From positions 26,861,227 through 26,925,226 of the forward strand of contig JAOANR010000003.1 in assembly GCA_030278955.1 (NCBI GenBank): a stretch of DNA of 64,000 nt, written 5' to 3'. A model generated the notes under the pieces. It saw nothing but the letters and a program-made list of their open reading frames with translations, was not told the DNA's origin and searched no databases. The position numbers and the translations under genes are program-made. Below are positions 44,933 to 56,763 of this stretch, in pieces (the first letter of the stretch is position 1; each line of letters starts with the position of its first letter). The stretch is from Hygrophila difformis (Eukaryota > Streptophyta > Magnoliopsida > Lamiales > Acanthaceae).

Positions 44933-45718
44933 GTTATCCAATCAACTGAAGGGCCAAATATAGTTTTATCTACTCCAATCAACACTCATGATTCAGGAAA
45001 AGATTTTGTTCTAAAATATTTGTTCTCTCTCCAAACAGTAGTTAACTGGGAGTGTACCAACGACATTGTCTATCGAATTCCAAATTTACGACTGTTGTCC
45101 CTTAAATATGAAGATGAGTTGGAAGATCATAATGGTATGCAGAGATTGCACGATTCTCTTTGTAATCTTATCCATCTACAGAAACTTGAATACTTATGGA
45201 TCCAGAATGCCGCCCTGGAGCATGCAATCTTCCCAAAATCCCTAACATTTTTGAGTCTGGAGGTATGCAGAATTTGTTGGAAGGATATGACGACAGTTGT
45301 TGGTTCATTGCCAAATTTGGAATTTCTGTGGCTGGATAGATCTGGCCAAGGGGATGAGTGGAATCCGGTTGAAGAGGGATTCGTGCAATTGAAGTCACTG
45401 CGCGTACTAGAGTGCGATCTAAGGTGTTGGAATGCCGATCAACTTCACTTTCCGAAGCTCGAGTTCCTTTTTCTTGTAGGGCTTACACTGTTGGAGGATA
45501 TTTCATCGGACATTGGAAATATAGCAACTTTGCCAATGATTAAAATAGACGCCTGCCATGAAAATGTTAATGAATGGGGAAAAGAAATATGGGAAGAACA
45601 ACAAAGTATGGGAAATGAGAGCTTCCGAGTTGAAATTAATGGTAGGAAATATGACGGAAAAGAAGAATCAGAAGACGAAGAATATGGGTTCGACCATGAG
45701 GAATCAGAATACGAATAA
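44933..45718 (+). pseudogene. NLR2, 3' part: LRR region and acidic tail
   Basis: It resumes directly after the second TCAGG copy, in the same phase as the frame that ends at 35974, and runs open to a stop at 45718. It matches NLR1 residues from about 645 onward (VVNWECTNDIVYRIPNL, LCNLIHLQKLEYLWIQNAAL, LLEDISSDIGNIATLP) and ends in an acidic tail with repeated EESEYE/ESEDEEYG units. Past the stop, the same acidic repeat text continues to about 45775. The absence of any other lesion, together with the nearly identical LTRs of the insert, suggests the gene was intact until recently. Confidence 0.88.
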
Positions 45719-45775
45719 TTTGAGTTCGACTATGAGGAATCAGAAGACGAAGAATACTGAGGGACAAGAATCAGA

Positions 45776-46428
45776 AGATCTGGTATATGTATTTATATTG
45801 GATTTGTGGAAGGTATCTCCTTCTTCTGCAATTAGTTTTTATTTTCTTTTTCCTCTTTTGATCTTCAATTCTTTAGAGTTTCCTAGATCCCAAGATTTGG
45901 GCCCTTTACTCCTTTTGATATATACTAGCCTATTTTCTGTGTTACATATCCTTTTGTTATATAAACTAGTAATTTTTACTTGATCCTGATGTTGGTATAC
46001 AGCGGGAGATGAGTGAATCCTTATTGTTCAAACTTCAATCATTTGGGAGCTCAGCTGACTTCCCATCTCTAGCGTGGAGTGATGGAGATGCGGTCGAAAT
46101 GAAGACAACTTGGATGGATTCTCAACCAAGGAGAAGATGGATTCAATGTCATAAAGGTCGGGAATATAAATTCTCATCGCCATTAGTCATTGCAATTAGA
46201 CCCATCGACCTTCTATTTGTTGTTTACAAGTAAATATGGTATCGCAAAAGTTATATTGGTGGATCTTGGAAGTTGGAAGGAAGCCTGTCTCAATCCAATA
46301 CTTGTTTGGCAATAATAAACTTGTTCGTTATATACTCCACGTTCATTATTTTTAATTGTGATATTTATGTTCTATTGGCCTTATATATGATTTAAATAAA
46401 ACAGTATAGAGGAGTGTCTTTTAGTATT
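45776..46428. other. NLR2 downstream region, no intact gene
   Basis: A 74-codon frame at 46009-46233 contains KTTWMDSQPRRRWIQCHKG, faintly like a GRF zinc finger. It could be a gene scrap; the support is weak. The rest is AT-rich. Confidence 0.35.
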
Positions 46429-46471
46429 TATTATAACAATGCTCTTATTGTGAATCGCTTTGATTTGCTAC
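46429..46471 (+). pseudogene. Scrap of NB-ARC coding sequence
   Basis: About 42 bp match NLR2 near 34637-34678 (the stretch coding YNDALIVERFDLR) at roughly 85-90% identity, with one deleted base. It is isolated from any other NLR sequence, directly before the ARF-like exons. Confidence 0.6.
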
Positions 46472-46519
46472 AATATGGCCCATGTATTTGTAAGGTTGTC
46501 ATTCCGGTGGGATTTTCTT

Positions 46520-48690
46520 CGCGGAATAGGTGGAAGCTTCTACTAATCAATTTTCGGACCAACAAATGCCTGTGTGTGATCTTCCTCCCAAGGTTCTTTG
46601 CGGAGTGCCTGATGTCAATTTGAAGGTACTCTATTGGAAGTTTATATATTACCGGCAATAGTAACTTTTGATTAAGCGTGAGCTTGTTTTGGTTTCGGGT
46701 TTAGTGTTATAACTGTTGTCATAATTGATTTTTGTAGACTGAGCCTGATACAGATGAGGTATATGCACAAATTACTTTGATGCCTGAACCCACTGTGAGT
46801 CTGTGAGTCCGAGTTTTTATGGCTTATAATATTGGTCTCTTATAGTATTTGTTCGAGATTTCTTCTACAAATTACATTTATGGAAAGATTTCTCATGCAA
46901 TGTGCCTGGCCATCAACATTGTAGTCATTTGTACTTGTTTAACAGCTTGATGTTTTTTTTGCATTGTTCCTCTTGGTTTTCCAGACGATGGTGATACAAC
47001 ATGTAAGAGATTGAATTGAATTGAAGAATAAGAGAATGTTGGGGCTTTGTATTTTGTCATTGCATTCTGTCTGTAAATGAAGGGATGCATGTGCCTTGTT
47101 ATGAGAACTGGGTTCTAGTGATTTTGATTGTTTCTGAATTTCAGGTCAACCTCGGCAACATCTCCTTCAGAGTGGTTGGAGTGTCTTTGTTAGTTCAAAA
47201 AAGCTTGTTGCTGTGGATCCGTTTATATTATTGAGGTTTGTTGGAGACTTATGACTCTATAAAGTTTGGATAGCAATATTTAGTATATGTAATTCAAATT
47301 TCAGAGTTGCGAATGGGGAGTTGCGTGTTGAAGTTAGGCGAGCCATGAGGCAACAGAGTATTGCTCCGTCATCTGTCATATCCAGCGACAGTATGAATCT
47401 TTCTGTGCTAGCAACAGCTCGGCACGCCATTCAGACCAAAACAATGTTCACTGTATATTACAAGCCTAGATATGCATTTTTAGTAGCTTCTATTGTAAAC
47501 TTAGATCTCTATTGTTTAGTTTAGCATCAATGATCTTATTTTAACTTGTTATGATAGCATGTTGCTTATTAGATTTCATATCTTTCTGATTACAAAATAC
47601 TATGATTTATTACAATGAATTATGCACCTGATAGCAAATTTTATGTTTTCATGTTCATTGCTCTGACTACCTTTTTACGGTTGCCTCTATGTATTACAGG
47701 ACCAGCCCATCAGAGTTTATACACCCTATGATCAGTACATGGAATCTGTTAAAAACAATTATTCTATAAGAATGAGATTCGAAGGGGAAGAAGCTCCGGT
47801 AAGCCTTGCCTGTTGCACCCTTAAAATTGTCGGTAGTTTGGTTATGAATTCTTTATTAGTATTGATGAACTTCTGTTTAAGGTTAACTTTGTAGGTTTAC
47901 TGGAACTGTTGTTGGGATGGAAGATGCAGATCCAAAAAGATGGCCCAATTCAAAATGGAGGTGCCTAAGGGTATTACTTTTCGTATGTTGTCCAATGTTT
48001 GTAAGAGTGATTCTTCTTCTAATGTTTTCAGAGTAATATTTCCTACACATCATTTGTACAATGTAGCCCGGCAAAAAAGGCCTCGATCAAATGTCGTGCC
48101 TATTTCACACCGCTGGTCTCTTTGCTACTGCTAGATTTCTACTATTTTTAGTGCCTCCGGACATATATTTTAGCGATTTCTTGTGGTCTCATTTGCAGGT
48201 CCATCTAGGATTGTCGTAGACCATTCACCTCACAGTGGGTTTCCAAGAGTCTTGCAAGTTAAAGAAACACCGACCTTGAGAGGCACTTTTGGCGAGAGAT
48301 CACTAATTCAGAGTCATCTGAGGAGATTGATGTTGCAACTAGTTCAAGATATGGATCGGAGGATAGATGGTTACCTATTGGAACGCCATAGCAGTCGTTC
48401 AGCTGATCTATTATCAGGTTTCTGGTCACAAGTTAATGCACACAGACACAATGATTTGTGCATGCCTCCTGGTGACAATGCAGCTTAGACAAGCTCAAGG
48501 GCATGATTCAAAGTATAGCTCAAATGTGTAATACATGGCCACTACTGTGTTCTGGTATCTCACTTTAATCTGATGGATTCTGGCATGAATGCTCATGGAC
48601 AAATGTCCCCTCGGTCGGGGGACATGATGTTGAAATCTGCATTTGCCCCATCACATGATGCTGTGAAATTGAATGATGGAAATTGCAAAC
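46520..48690 (+). pseudogene. ARF2: ARF2-like auxin response factor pseudogene, 5' and middle part
   Basis: Exons in family order: 46520-46625 (VEASTNQFSDQQMP, DLPPKVLC), 46738-46794 (EPDTDEVYAQITLMPEP), 47145-47235 ([20 protein letters not shown]), 47305-47469 ([33 protein letters not shown]), 47700-47806 (YDQYMESVKNNYSI, FEGEEAP), 47893 on (FTGTVVGMEDADPKRWP), and 48195-48690 (GFPRVLQ, LRGTFGE, LLSGF). These are the B3 DNA-binding and ARF domains of the ARF2 class of auxin-response repressors. The N-terminus, an exon between EP and QPR, and much else are missing. Frameshifts occur near 47720 and 48300, a splice donor after YYKPR is mutated (AT for GT), and an expected Gly-Asp in the B3 domain reads Val-Asp. 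Introns remain, so it is a duplicated fragment. It is interrupted at 48690 by a gypsy element and continues at 57662. Confidence 0.88.
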
Positions 48691-49564
48691 TGTTAACAGT
48701 GAAAAACTCTTGGGATGAAAGATCTCTCTTTTATTATGAATTTGGGGGAAGGATTACAGGAAAAGTAAGAACAGATTACAGGAATTAAAGAAAACTGTAA
48801 AGGAATCGAAAGAAAACAATGAAAAGCAGTAAAATGCAGGAAAGCAGAAAGTAAAATAAAATAAAGACGCTCTCTGAGGAGAAGATTTCGGGGGTCTCCC
48901 GCAAGTCGGCCTAGGTTACACATATATAGTGGTGAGTGATGAGAGTCTTCAAGTTGCACCTCAATCTCTCGTGTTGATTTGTTTCCTTCTAGACCGCTCT
49001 CTCTGATTTGTTTCCTTAACTGAGGGCCTCCATCCTGATTCTTGGCCTCCATCCTAGGGTTGGCCTCCATCCTACGTCTTGGCCTCCATCCTAGGGTTGG
49101 CCTCCATCCTAGGGTTGGTCTCCATCTTGTTTGGCCTCCATGGCCTCCACCCTTACAGACGGCCTCCACCATCTCTTTGGGCCTCCATGGCCTCCACCCA
49201 TACAGACGGCCTCCATCCTTACGGACGGCCTCCACCATCTCTTTGGGCCTCCATCTACGCGGCCTCCCTCTTCTGGGCTGTCTACGCGGCCTCCCTCTTC
49301 CGGGCTGTGTCTACGCGGCCTCTCTCTTCCGGGCTGTGTCTACGCGGCCTCTCTCTTCCGGGCTGTGTCTACGCGGCCTCCCTCTTCCGGGCTGTGTCTA
49401 CGCGGCCTCCCTATTCCGGATATATTTTACCCAATTGGGCTAATTTATTTAGACGAGCAACTCCATTGGGCTTAATATATTTTTGCTATGTTAACACCAA
49501 CTGAGCTGAACACTTCAGACAAGCAGCTCCACTGGGCCTAATATATATTTTTGCTGGGTTAACA
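48691..49564 (-). repeat. LTR of the gag-only gypsy element (3' in element orientation)
   Basis: 874 bp. It contains two minisatellites: TTGGCCTCCATCCTAGGG units at about 49021-49140, and six units of TCTACGCGGCCTCCCTCTTC plus about eight bases at 49253-49418. These create long chance frames on both strands. Confidence 0.92.
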
Positions 49565-49582
49565 GATGCCCCCCTTGCGCTT
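49565..49582 (-). other. Polypurine tract of the gag-only gypsy element
   Basis: The minus strand reads GCGCAAGGGGGGCATC immediately before the TGTTAACCC start of the 3' LTR. Confidence 0.75.
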
Positions 49583-50055
49583 TCAGTCGATAGAACTGAG
49601 ACTGAAAATGCGCATACATTTTACTCATGCCGCCGTCGGCATTCGATATTGAGAAAACGTGCATATCACTTTTGGTTTTATTTTACTTATCACATTTGTA
49701 TATATATATATATATATATATACTAGAACTCGTCTGGCCGCGCGCTACGCTGCGCGGGCCGACGAATGGATTTTATGATAGATTTGTAAAGTTGAATTGA
49801 AAATAATTTGTAGTGAAAGTAAATGAATTTGGTATACAGATGGTTTAATTTATTCTGAAGCAAAAATTGGCGATAACAAGTGCATTTGCATTCCATTCTA
49901 AATCTTACAATACTTTAAAGTAAATGCAAAACAGGCATCAAACAACGACTGCCCGCTTATTTCACTATTAAAGCACCTATTCCACGAAAATTTGAAGCAC
50001 CTCAATGTCATAATTCTTAGTATTAAAACAAAACACAGTACATTATAGTTCTTAC

Positions 50056-50204
50056 ATCTTTGCAGGGTATGCCGAGCCTCTTCAGCTTAATGGTCCTAGT
50101 GAGGAGAAGCTTCTGAAAGTCACCAATACCAGATTCCAGCTTCTCCTCATGATTCTCCAATCCTTTGCCCACTCCATTCAAGAACTCTGGTATTCCGACT
50201 TTCT
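50056..50204 (-). pseudogene. Captured exon with IGR motif (mitochondrial ribosomal mS41-like)
   Basis: An exon with AG acceptor and GT donor reads KVGIPEFLNGVGKGLENHEE, then KLESGIGDFQKLLLTRTIKL and KRLGIPCKD. This is the IGR motif of small-subunit mitochondrial ribosomal protein mS41 relatives (IPEFLNGIGKG ... GDFEKLL ... LGIP). The C-terminal HRKxIL part that should follow is not visible, so it is a fragment. It sits inside the Helitron, presumably by gene capture. Confidence 0.75.
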
Positions 50205-51594
50205 CTGGCACCATAAAAAACACTCAAAAAAAATTTCACATCCCCCAGAGCTTACTGACAAATATGCATACAACAATTTTACTGAATCATCCACATTATT
50301 AACATAACAAGGATGAAGAATAACAAGAGCTCCAGAAATACAAAATAGAAGAAATGCAATAAGCTTCAAATTGGAAAGCACATGATAAATTGAGATTTTA
50401 TTAAGGGAAAAGGTCAGCAACATCTGTTCATAAATAAATAATTTAAGCCACCTGAGTAATCTTCTGACCAAAGAAAAGCTGGTTTTCACCAAGGTCATCG
50501 GTGGGACTCAGAAACATGTACAGACAAATAGCCAAACAGACTGTTCAGAAATATCATTTGATGTGTGACTTGGAACTTGCAGTAACACAAGTTGCACAAG
50601 TACACAATATAATTAATGGGGCAAATAATATGTTAACCAAAGTCATGAAAGAAAGTTGGGATAAAAGCATCAGACATGAAACATAGAAATATAAGGATCC
50701 AATCAGTATAAGATACTAAGAACAATTAACTTGCCTTGCTTTGCATTGAAAAGGGAAGAACGAAACAGTTGGTTCCAAAATGAGAAGAAAAGAGTGAAGC
50801 CGGAAATTGCTTACAGAGTTAAATGCATCCAAAGCCGCAATGTCTTTGAAAATAAGCTTCAAACCAATTATTCAATTAAAAATTTAAGAATAATAAAATA
50901 AACAAAATGCATTGTCCAAAAGGCAGCAATAATTCATTTTGGTTAATTACTTAATTTACATATTAATTTCCATGCTAGTTCTCAAATCTAAAGATAGCTT
51001 TCTTCGTGAATCCCATTCGGAATCTTCCTAGTCAAGTGCGAAAAATGATGGCAATTAGTAAGGTTGCATTAGTTGGAGCAATTAGTTCAACCCTCAGGAA
51101 ATCCATGTCAATATGTGGAAATTTGAGAAATAACATGGTTGAACTTATATAAATCACACTAGAATGGTTATAGTTCATATATTTCTAGAATTAACCTGAT
51201 AGCTTTAGCAACACGGAGAAAATGGATGCAATACACAACACAACTAAAAGCATTGAATTTCCATTCAAAAATATTATTCGACTCCAACGAACAAAAACCT
51301 TTGCATTACTGGCACAGTTTTGAGGATAAGTTCATCAATGTATAGTAGGTTGGTATTAAGGGCAAATATTACAAAATAATACAATGTAAAAATAATCTAT
51401 CTATTAATCAAGCACTTAGTCAGGGAAATGCTGAGTGAAGGTTAAAAAAAAGGAAAAAAAAAAAGAAAAAAGAAGCTTTATTATAGTCAAAAGGGGAACT
51501 TCAAACTAAAGTATTGCATTAAGAGGCTCAATAGGACAGTTAAATGAAAATGCATTAGCACTAAACTGTGATGTACTAATTTTATGATTTTACC

Positions 51595-51663
51595 TGCATT
51601 TGCAACATTGTATCTTTCTCATAGTCTTGCGCTTTGCTTAGTTGAATTGCATCTAGGTTGGCT
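51595..51663 (-). pseudogene. Captured exon of unknown origin
   Basis: On the minus strand VANLDAIQLSKAQDYEKDTM, then LQMQ, stops at a CAG|GTAAAA donor. It looks like a real exon end, but I do not recognise the protein. Just beside it, at about 51688-51730, a 21-bp unit around AGTTTGAGAGCGGGTTGT is duplicated. Confidence 0.4.
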
Positions 51664-52873
51664 ACTCAAATTAAAATTCTTTACTCTCAGTTTGAGAGCG
51701 GGTTGTCTCAGTTTGAGAGCGGGTTGTATTGCAAAGACCTGTATATCATAAGGCAAGCAAAATTAACTATTGTTAAAACTGCCACCTGAAACTTATGACC
51801 AACCATGATGCAATTTCAAAGTCATGCAACAATAAGAAAAAATTAAATTAAGATTATAATTGAATTTATTCCTTTTAGTTGGGAATCAAATATCACTCAC
51901 AACTTTCAAGAATTTTAGAATATGTAAAACCACTTTCAGTACATTTTCCTTGAAAAGTTTGCAGCTTCTTGAAATGTTTGGAAAAAAATTGTCGGTGGCA
52001 TGGGTGGCTGGTGGGGCATGTGGGTTGAATATAAAATGTTGTTGCATAGCAAAAAAGGGACAATCAAATAAGTATAAGACCAAGATTATCAAAGCCAAGG
52101 AAATAAACACACGTGTAGCACTGTCATTGTAGCCAGATATTGCCATTAACTATAAAGAAAAGCCATTTAATTGAAGCAATTATCAAAGCAATTGAACAAC
52201 AAATGGAAATCCTACACTCATCCCACATGAACCTGAATACACGGTAATTCAGTAATTACCAAGGAACATGGCATAGCAATACTTGAAAACATTAAAGGCT
52301 ATAAAGACAAACTAAAAACCAGATCACAGAACATAAAAACCACAAAACAAATCAAAATGGATGACATTCAAACATCAAGAAAATCCAGAAACGATTATGA
52401 TTTATTTACATGCATGACTATCTGAAATGGAAAATGTAAATAAGCTTTTGTGCTTCATTCAAAACCAATACCAAAAGTTTCATTCAAATGTTCTTAATTC
52501 ATCTGCCAAAAGTATAAATTCTGACCAAAAAATAGCATTGCATTTTCCATACCTCATACATCGTTGTCAGTTCAGACAGTTTCAGTAATATGAGCATCTC
52601 TATCGCGCTTAAGTTTATCCCTTACTTTAGAAGAATCCCAATTTGCTTGGCCAATCCGCATCTATGAATCATAAAGTCAGCTTTCAAACCAAGTTATTCT
52701 TCATGGTCACTGCACTACGTTATGCATCAGATGCTGAGAATCAAGATCAATGTATTTTTATATATCAAAACTTCCCTCAACCTCAAGTGGAGATGGCAAA
52801 ACACTGAAAGTACACGGAGCAAGAGGTCATCAATGCATGTGTTAGTTTACTTTCTGTTTGATCATCTTATCAC

Positions 52874-52969
52874 CTGAGGGGCATAAACACAGGTTGGGGT
52901 ACCAGTAATTAGTCCACCTAAAACAAACCACCAACAAAAAGACCTGCACTGCCTGGTCCTCCATCATCC
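52874..52969 (-). pseudogene. Captured exon of a chloroplast inner-envelope-type protein
   Basis: After a TTAG acceptor the minus strand reads DDGGPGSAGLFVGG. With a one-base frame change it continues LGGLITGT and CVYAPQ up to a CAG|GT donor. This pattern (FVGGFVLGG ... VYAPQ) matches the single membrane segment of an Arabidopsis At1g42960-type chloroplast inner-membrane protein as I remember it. The frameshift kills it. It is a second source gene within the Helitron. Confidence 0.6.
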
Positions 52970-53499
52970 CTAACATCAAATGCAGAAAATCAACAAATTG
53001 CCATAGAAGCTAAACATAATAGTAACTACTAAAAAGTGAAATGTCATTTTTTAACTTAATCAGTATATTTTTGTTTATATATGTATAAGCATATGCATAT
53101 ATATTCATGTACATGAAAAATTATTCGAGTTTTGTATTCAAAAGTGGAACCTCATAGAGATCACCACAACACATTTAAATTGTGGTCATGTTGCACAATG
53201 AAACACAGGGGTTGAATGGAATGCAGACCATAACATCAGAACAAAATGGAGCTATTACGAGCATAAATGCAGTGGAATTACATTTCAATATGAAACAGCG
53301 AATTGCTTGTATGCTTAATGCCTTTCTGCGGTTAAATGATCTCGAAGTGCCCCCAAATCTTAAGTGACTGTAGTGGAAATATATTATTAAATCTGTGCAG
53401 CGATCTTGGCGGAGTTGGGGAAATAGAGGAGGAGGAAGAAGGGCAGAAGGAGTAGAACAAGTGCGATAAATCCTGAATCACAAATGAAAACCTAAATCA

Positions 53500-54170
53500 A
53501 AACACAAATGAACCTAAAGGCAAGAATAAGAATTATTACGAGGTGTGGAGGCCTGAAAGATCCTCCAGGAAGACGACGGAGCGAAAGCCTGTGGCAGATA
53601 AAGTGATGCCATGTACTGAAGGGATTTATGGAAATAGTAGAGTGCAAGGGAAGGCGGCGTTACCGTCAATAGAGAAGGAAACACAGGCAGAGGCTCGGGC
53701 GGCGCGGCGCGGACGGCGACTGAAGACGGCGAGCAGAGTTCGTCAACAAAGGGGCTGCTGGTAGATTTCTTCCATCCGTGCTGGTGTGCAGCGGCGGTGC
53801 GGGTTCGCAAACGGAGCGGAGGCGATGGATTTGGGAGCAGAAGTGTCGACGACGGAATGAGCGCAGGCGCGGGGCGGGCAACAATCCAGCGAGACTCCGG
53901 TGGGGAGAGCGCGGAGCGAGCACGGGGAGAGGCGGCGGGTTCGCGAGCACTGGACCTCGCATCTCCGAATCCGAATTTTACTGCTCCGATGCGGCAGCAG
54001 CTGCTGCCCTCTGAGTTGAACAAGACAGTCGCTGCGCTGTCGCGGGAGAAGATGGCAGAGGCTTAGGGGAAAATCGAATTGGGAGGAAAAATGGAAGAGA
54101 AGACGCAGAGGAGGGTTAGGACTTAGAGAGAAGCGCCGAAAGGGAAGTCAGAGGAGGGAGCGGGTCGGGC
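53500..54170 (-). pseudogene. GC-rich captured segment, probably a first exon or 5' UTR
   Basis: Abruptly GC-rich within the AT-rich Helitron, with frames on both strands. The minus frame (54023-53514) is Ala-, Pro-, Arg- and Ser-rich, like a plastid or mitochondrial transit peptide region, followed by FPSLLTVTPPSL. This fits the 5' end of one of the captured organelle-protein genes, but no family match is evident. Confidence 0.35.
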
Positions 54171-54349
54171 AATACTCAGACCCGGTGACTGTTCATAAGC
54201 TACAACTGTAGCTGGATTCTACAACTGTAGCAGGATACCATTTGGCATATATATATATATATATATATTAGATATATACATTTTATTTATTATCACTATA
54301 TTATATATATATATATTTTTATATTGCATAACATGTATGCAATTTTCCA

Positions 54350-55062
54350 ATGAATGGCGGCTGCCAGGCCGCCACTATGCATGCAATTTAATTTTTTTTT
54401 TTTATATTAAATTGCATGATACATGCAATTGAAAGTTGATGGCGGTTGCTTGGCCGCCACTATGTGGTATTCTTATTCTTTTTTTTTTTTTTTTTTTTTA
54501 AATTTTCCTTCTCTTGGCCGCCATCATCATCCTTGCTAGGGGCCGCCATCCCCTTCTTCAGTCTGAAACAGCCGCCATCAATCCAGGTCGCCAGCTTTGT
54601 CAGTCCGGAGCAGCCGCCATCACCACTAAAGGAGGCCGCCATCACCACTCAAGGAAGCCGCCACCCTGTGCTTTGGAGGAGGCCGCCATTTGCTCGCCTT
54701 GGCCGCCATTCCTCGCCAGGAGGCCGCCATCACCAAGGCCGGGGAGGCCGCCACCCTCGCCCTAGAGGGCCGCCATCTTCGCCCAGCAGGCCGCCACCAC
54801 TGAGGCCGGTGAGGCTGCTTTGGCCGCCACCTGGGAGTCTTGACCGCCACTGCTGAGGCCGCCACCTACGTCCGAGGCCGCCATCAAGCATCGAGCTGGG
54901 GAGCCGCCAGTTCCAGGCCTCCATCAGCTTTTCTTCCCGGGTCGCCATTCGAGTCTCAGCTAGGGTGACATCCTCAGTCAGGCCGCCATACTCAGCCAGG
55001 CGCCATCCTCAGTCACCGACTACTCGGCCTCCAAGGCCGCTGTCGGCGGCGCCCCAGGGCTA
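54350..55062 (-). repeat. Irregular GGCCGCCAT array after gag
   Basis: About 20 copies of GGCCGCCAT/C or GGCCGCCACC occur at 20-25 bp spacing, with intervening text that varies. On the element strand these read ATGGCGGCC. The LTR repeats are built on a similar GGCCTCCATC core, so both arrays may share an origin. All frames across it are repeat artefacts. Confidence 0.85.
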
Positions 55063-56708
55063 CTATCCAGGGTTTTTACCACCCAAGGTTATTGCCTTGG
55101 CCAACGCCCTTGGTTCATCTACCTCTTTATCATGTTTCAATTCCTCAAAACAAGTCCCGTGTATAGGTAGACGCTTCTCATCTTGTTCATCAAGAAAAAT
55201 TTCCAAGCGGGCCGCTTTCTCGGCCAGCTGGGCAAGATCGGATGAATCCTGCATAATTAAACGTTCTTTCAACTTTGGCAACATATTTGCCACCGCAATA
55301 TTGACTACCTCCCTATTAGGGATTGCCATAGTGCATCGACTTTTAAGTCGCTGTAGTCTGTTAATAAATGTGCTTGCCGTCTCATCGGCAAATTGCTTTG
55401 CATTGGTAAGGTCTGCGAGACTCACTTGTGTCGACGGTATATAGAATCTGCCATGGAATGCTCGCTCCAGTTCGTCCCAATTTTGAATTGAGTTAGCCCG
55501 CAACGATACATACCACGCATAGGCAGGTCCAGTAAGGGATAAACTGAACTGTCTCAACTTCAGCCAATCGTTGGCCGCCGCTTCACCACACTGGGTGATG
55601 AACCTGCCCACATGCTCTATAGTAGACTTGCCATCGTCCCCTGAGAATGTGGTGAATTCGGGCATCTTGAAGCCCCTTGGATATGGTTGCATGGTATCTA
55701 CCCAATCAGGGTACGGTTTCATGTAGGTAGGCCGCTCCATCGGCCTTAGTTGAATCCCAAAATGTTGTTGCATCACGTCTGCCAGCAACTCGGGTGAGAC
55801 CGACGCTGTCTGTACAGGAGCATGGCGATTGTGGGAGGTGTGGCAGGTGTCGAAGCCACTCCATTTGGTTGTGGCGCCTGCCCCCCTTGCGTTGGCGGTA
55901 TCCAACTAGGCTTCGGTACGGGCGCCAGTACTGGCACGGTGACTGCGGAAGATATAGCCGGTGTCGAAGCCACTCCATATGGTTTTGGTGCCACTTGCCC
56001 CCCTTGCGTTGGTGGCATCCAACTAGGGTTCGATAGTGCCGGTACTGGGGAGTAGTCAACCACATAAGGTGTGGTGAGAACGTTCGGCACAAGGGGCGCC
56101 GTTTGACAAGGTGGCATGCCAGATCCACCGGAGGCCGTTGGACAGCCGGGTGAAACACTGGAGGCCATCAAATACCCTGGCGATGCATAGATCGGCACTG
56201 GAGGTGCCGCATAACCAAAGTTCGGCATGCTAGGTGCCGCTGGAGTGAAGGAATAAGCCGTCTGATGTGAAAATGGGAAGAGGCTAGCCGGGCTGTTTCC
56301 GGACTCCGGGAGTGGCGACTGGCCATATGCGGTTCCCCAAACCCTTTGTTGGCCGTCTGCCGGCCTCGGGCATGGGAGACTGCGCGGCACATTCATGTCG
56401 TTTGCAGGAACAGTTCTATCTTGCTGAGTACGCAAGGAACTGCAAATTCTATCTGTTTGGTCGGCCATGGTAGACCGCAACACATCCACTAAGTGCTTTG
56501 TGACTAAAGGCATGAACTCGGCCATCGATTCTGTCATCGATAGCCGCACTTGCTCGGACAGTGCAGGGGTTTGAATTATACCCTGTTGCGATTGAGAGGT
56601 GCTTTCTACCGCTTCATCGGTAGGCGCTCTAAGTGGCATCTTTTCATGTAGAGACATTTCTTCAAATTTCTGATTAAAATTAACAACTTTTCCGGATCTG
56701 AGACGCAT
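55063..56708 (-). pseudogene. Frameshifted gag gene of the gypsy element
   Basis: The N-terminal frame (56708-55773) starts MRLRSGKVVNF about 55 bp after the LTR and is rich in Pro, Ser and Gln. Two repeats of PPTQGGQ and GVASTPA stand before the end. The second frame (55905-55063) carries the capsid-like Retrotrans_gag core: FKMPEFTTFSGDDGKSTIEH, FSLSLTGPAYAWYVSL, WDELERAFHGRFY and DETASTFINRLQRLKSRC. The two frames overlap and need a one-base shift near 55815-55830, where the upstream text drops out of family-like sequence. This may be a mutation or, less likely, a programmed shift. No zinc knuckle follows. Gag would package element RNA together with pol supplied by a relative. Confidence 0.82.
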
Positions 56709-56742
56709 ACACTATTCGGAGCGGATATGGTTTTCACTTCGT

Positions 56743-56760
56743 GTCCCACTGGGCGTGCCA
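56743..56760 (-). other. Primer binding site of the gag-only gypsy element
   Basis: The minus strand reads TGGCACGCCCAGTGGGAC three bases after the LTR end. It starts with TGG, as tRNA-complementary sites do. I cannot name the tRNA with certainty. Confidence 0.65.
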
Positions 56761-56763
56761 ATT

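Larger units (their letters stand above)
49723..54270 (-). mobile_element. Helitron with captured gene fragments
   Basis: On the minus strand the 3' end is a GC-rich hairpin (49736-49760), nine bases, then CTAG followed by T. This is the Helitron terminus rule of hairpin, CTRR and insertion between A and T. The opposite end at 54270 begins TCTAATATATAT and is preceded by A. The element lies inside the gypsy element and carries fragments of at least two unrelated host genes but no Rep/helicase, as is typical of non-autonomous plant Helitrons. The 5' boundary lies in a TA-rich microsatellite and is less certain than the 3' end. It is a nested insertion, younger than the gypsy element. Confidence 0.6.

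Noticed and set aside
46009..46233. GRF-type zinc finger gene
   Set aside because: Only a weak resemblance over about 20 residues, with the expected cysteine pattern incomplete.
49042..49504. Three long overlapping frames rich in GLP and AASLF repeats, recurring at 57128-57596
   Set aside because: Minisatellite translations inside LTRs.
54446..54948. Proline/arginine-rich frames on both strands
   Set aside because: Translations of the GGCCGCCAT array.
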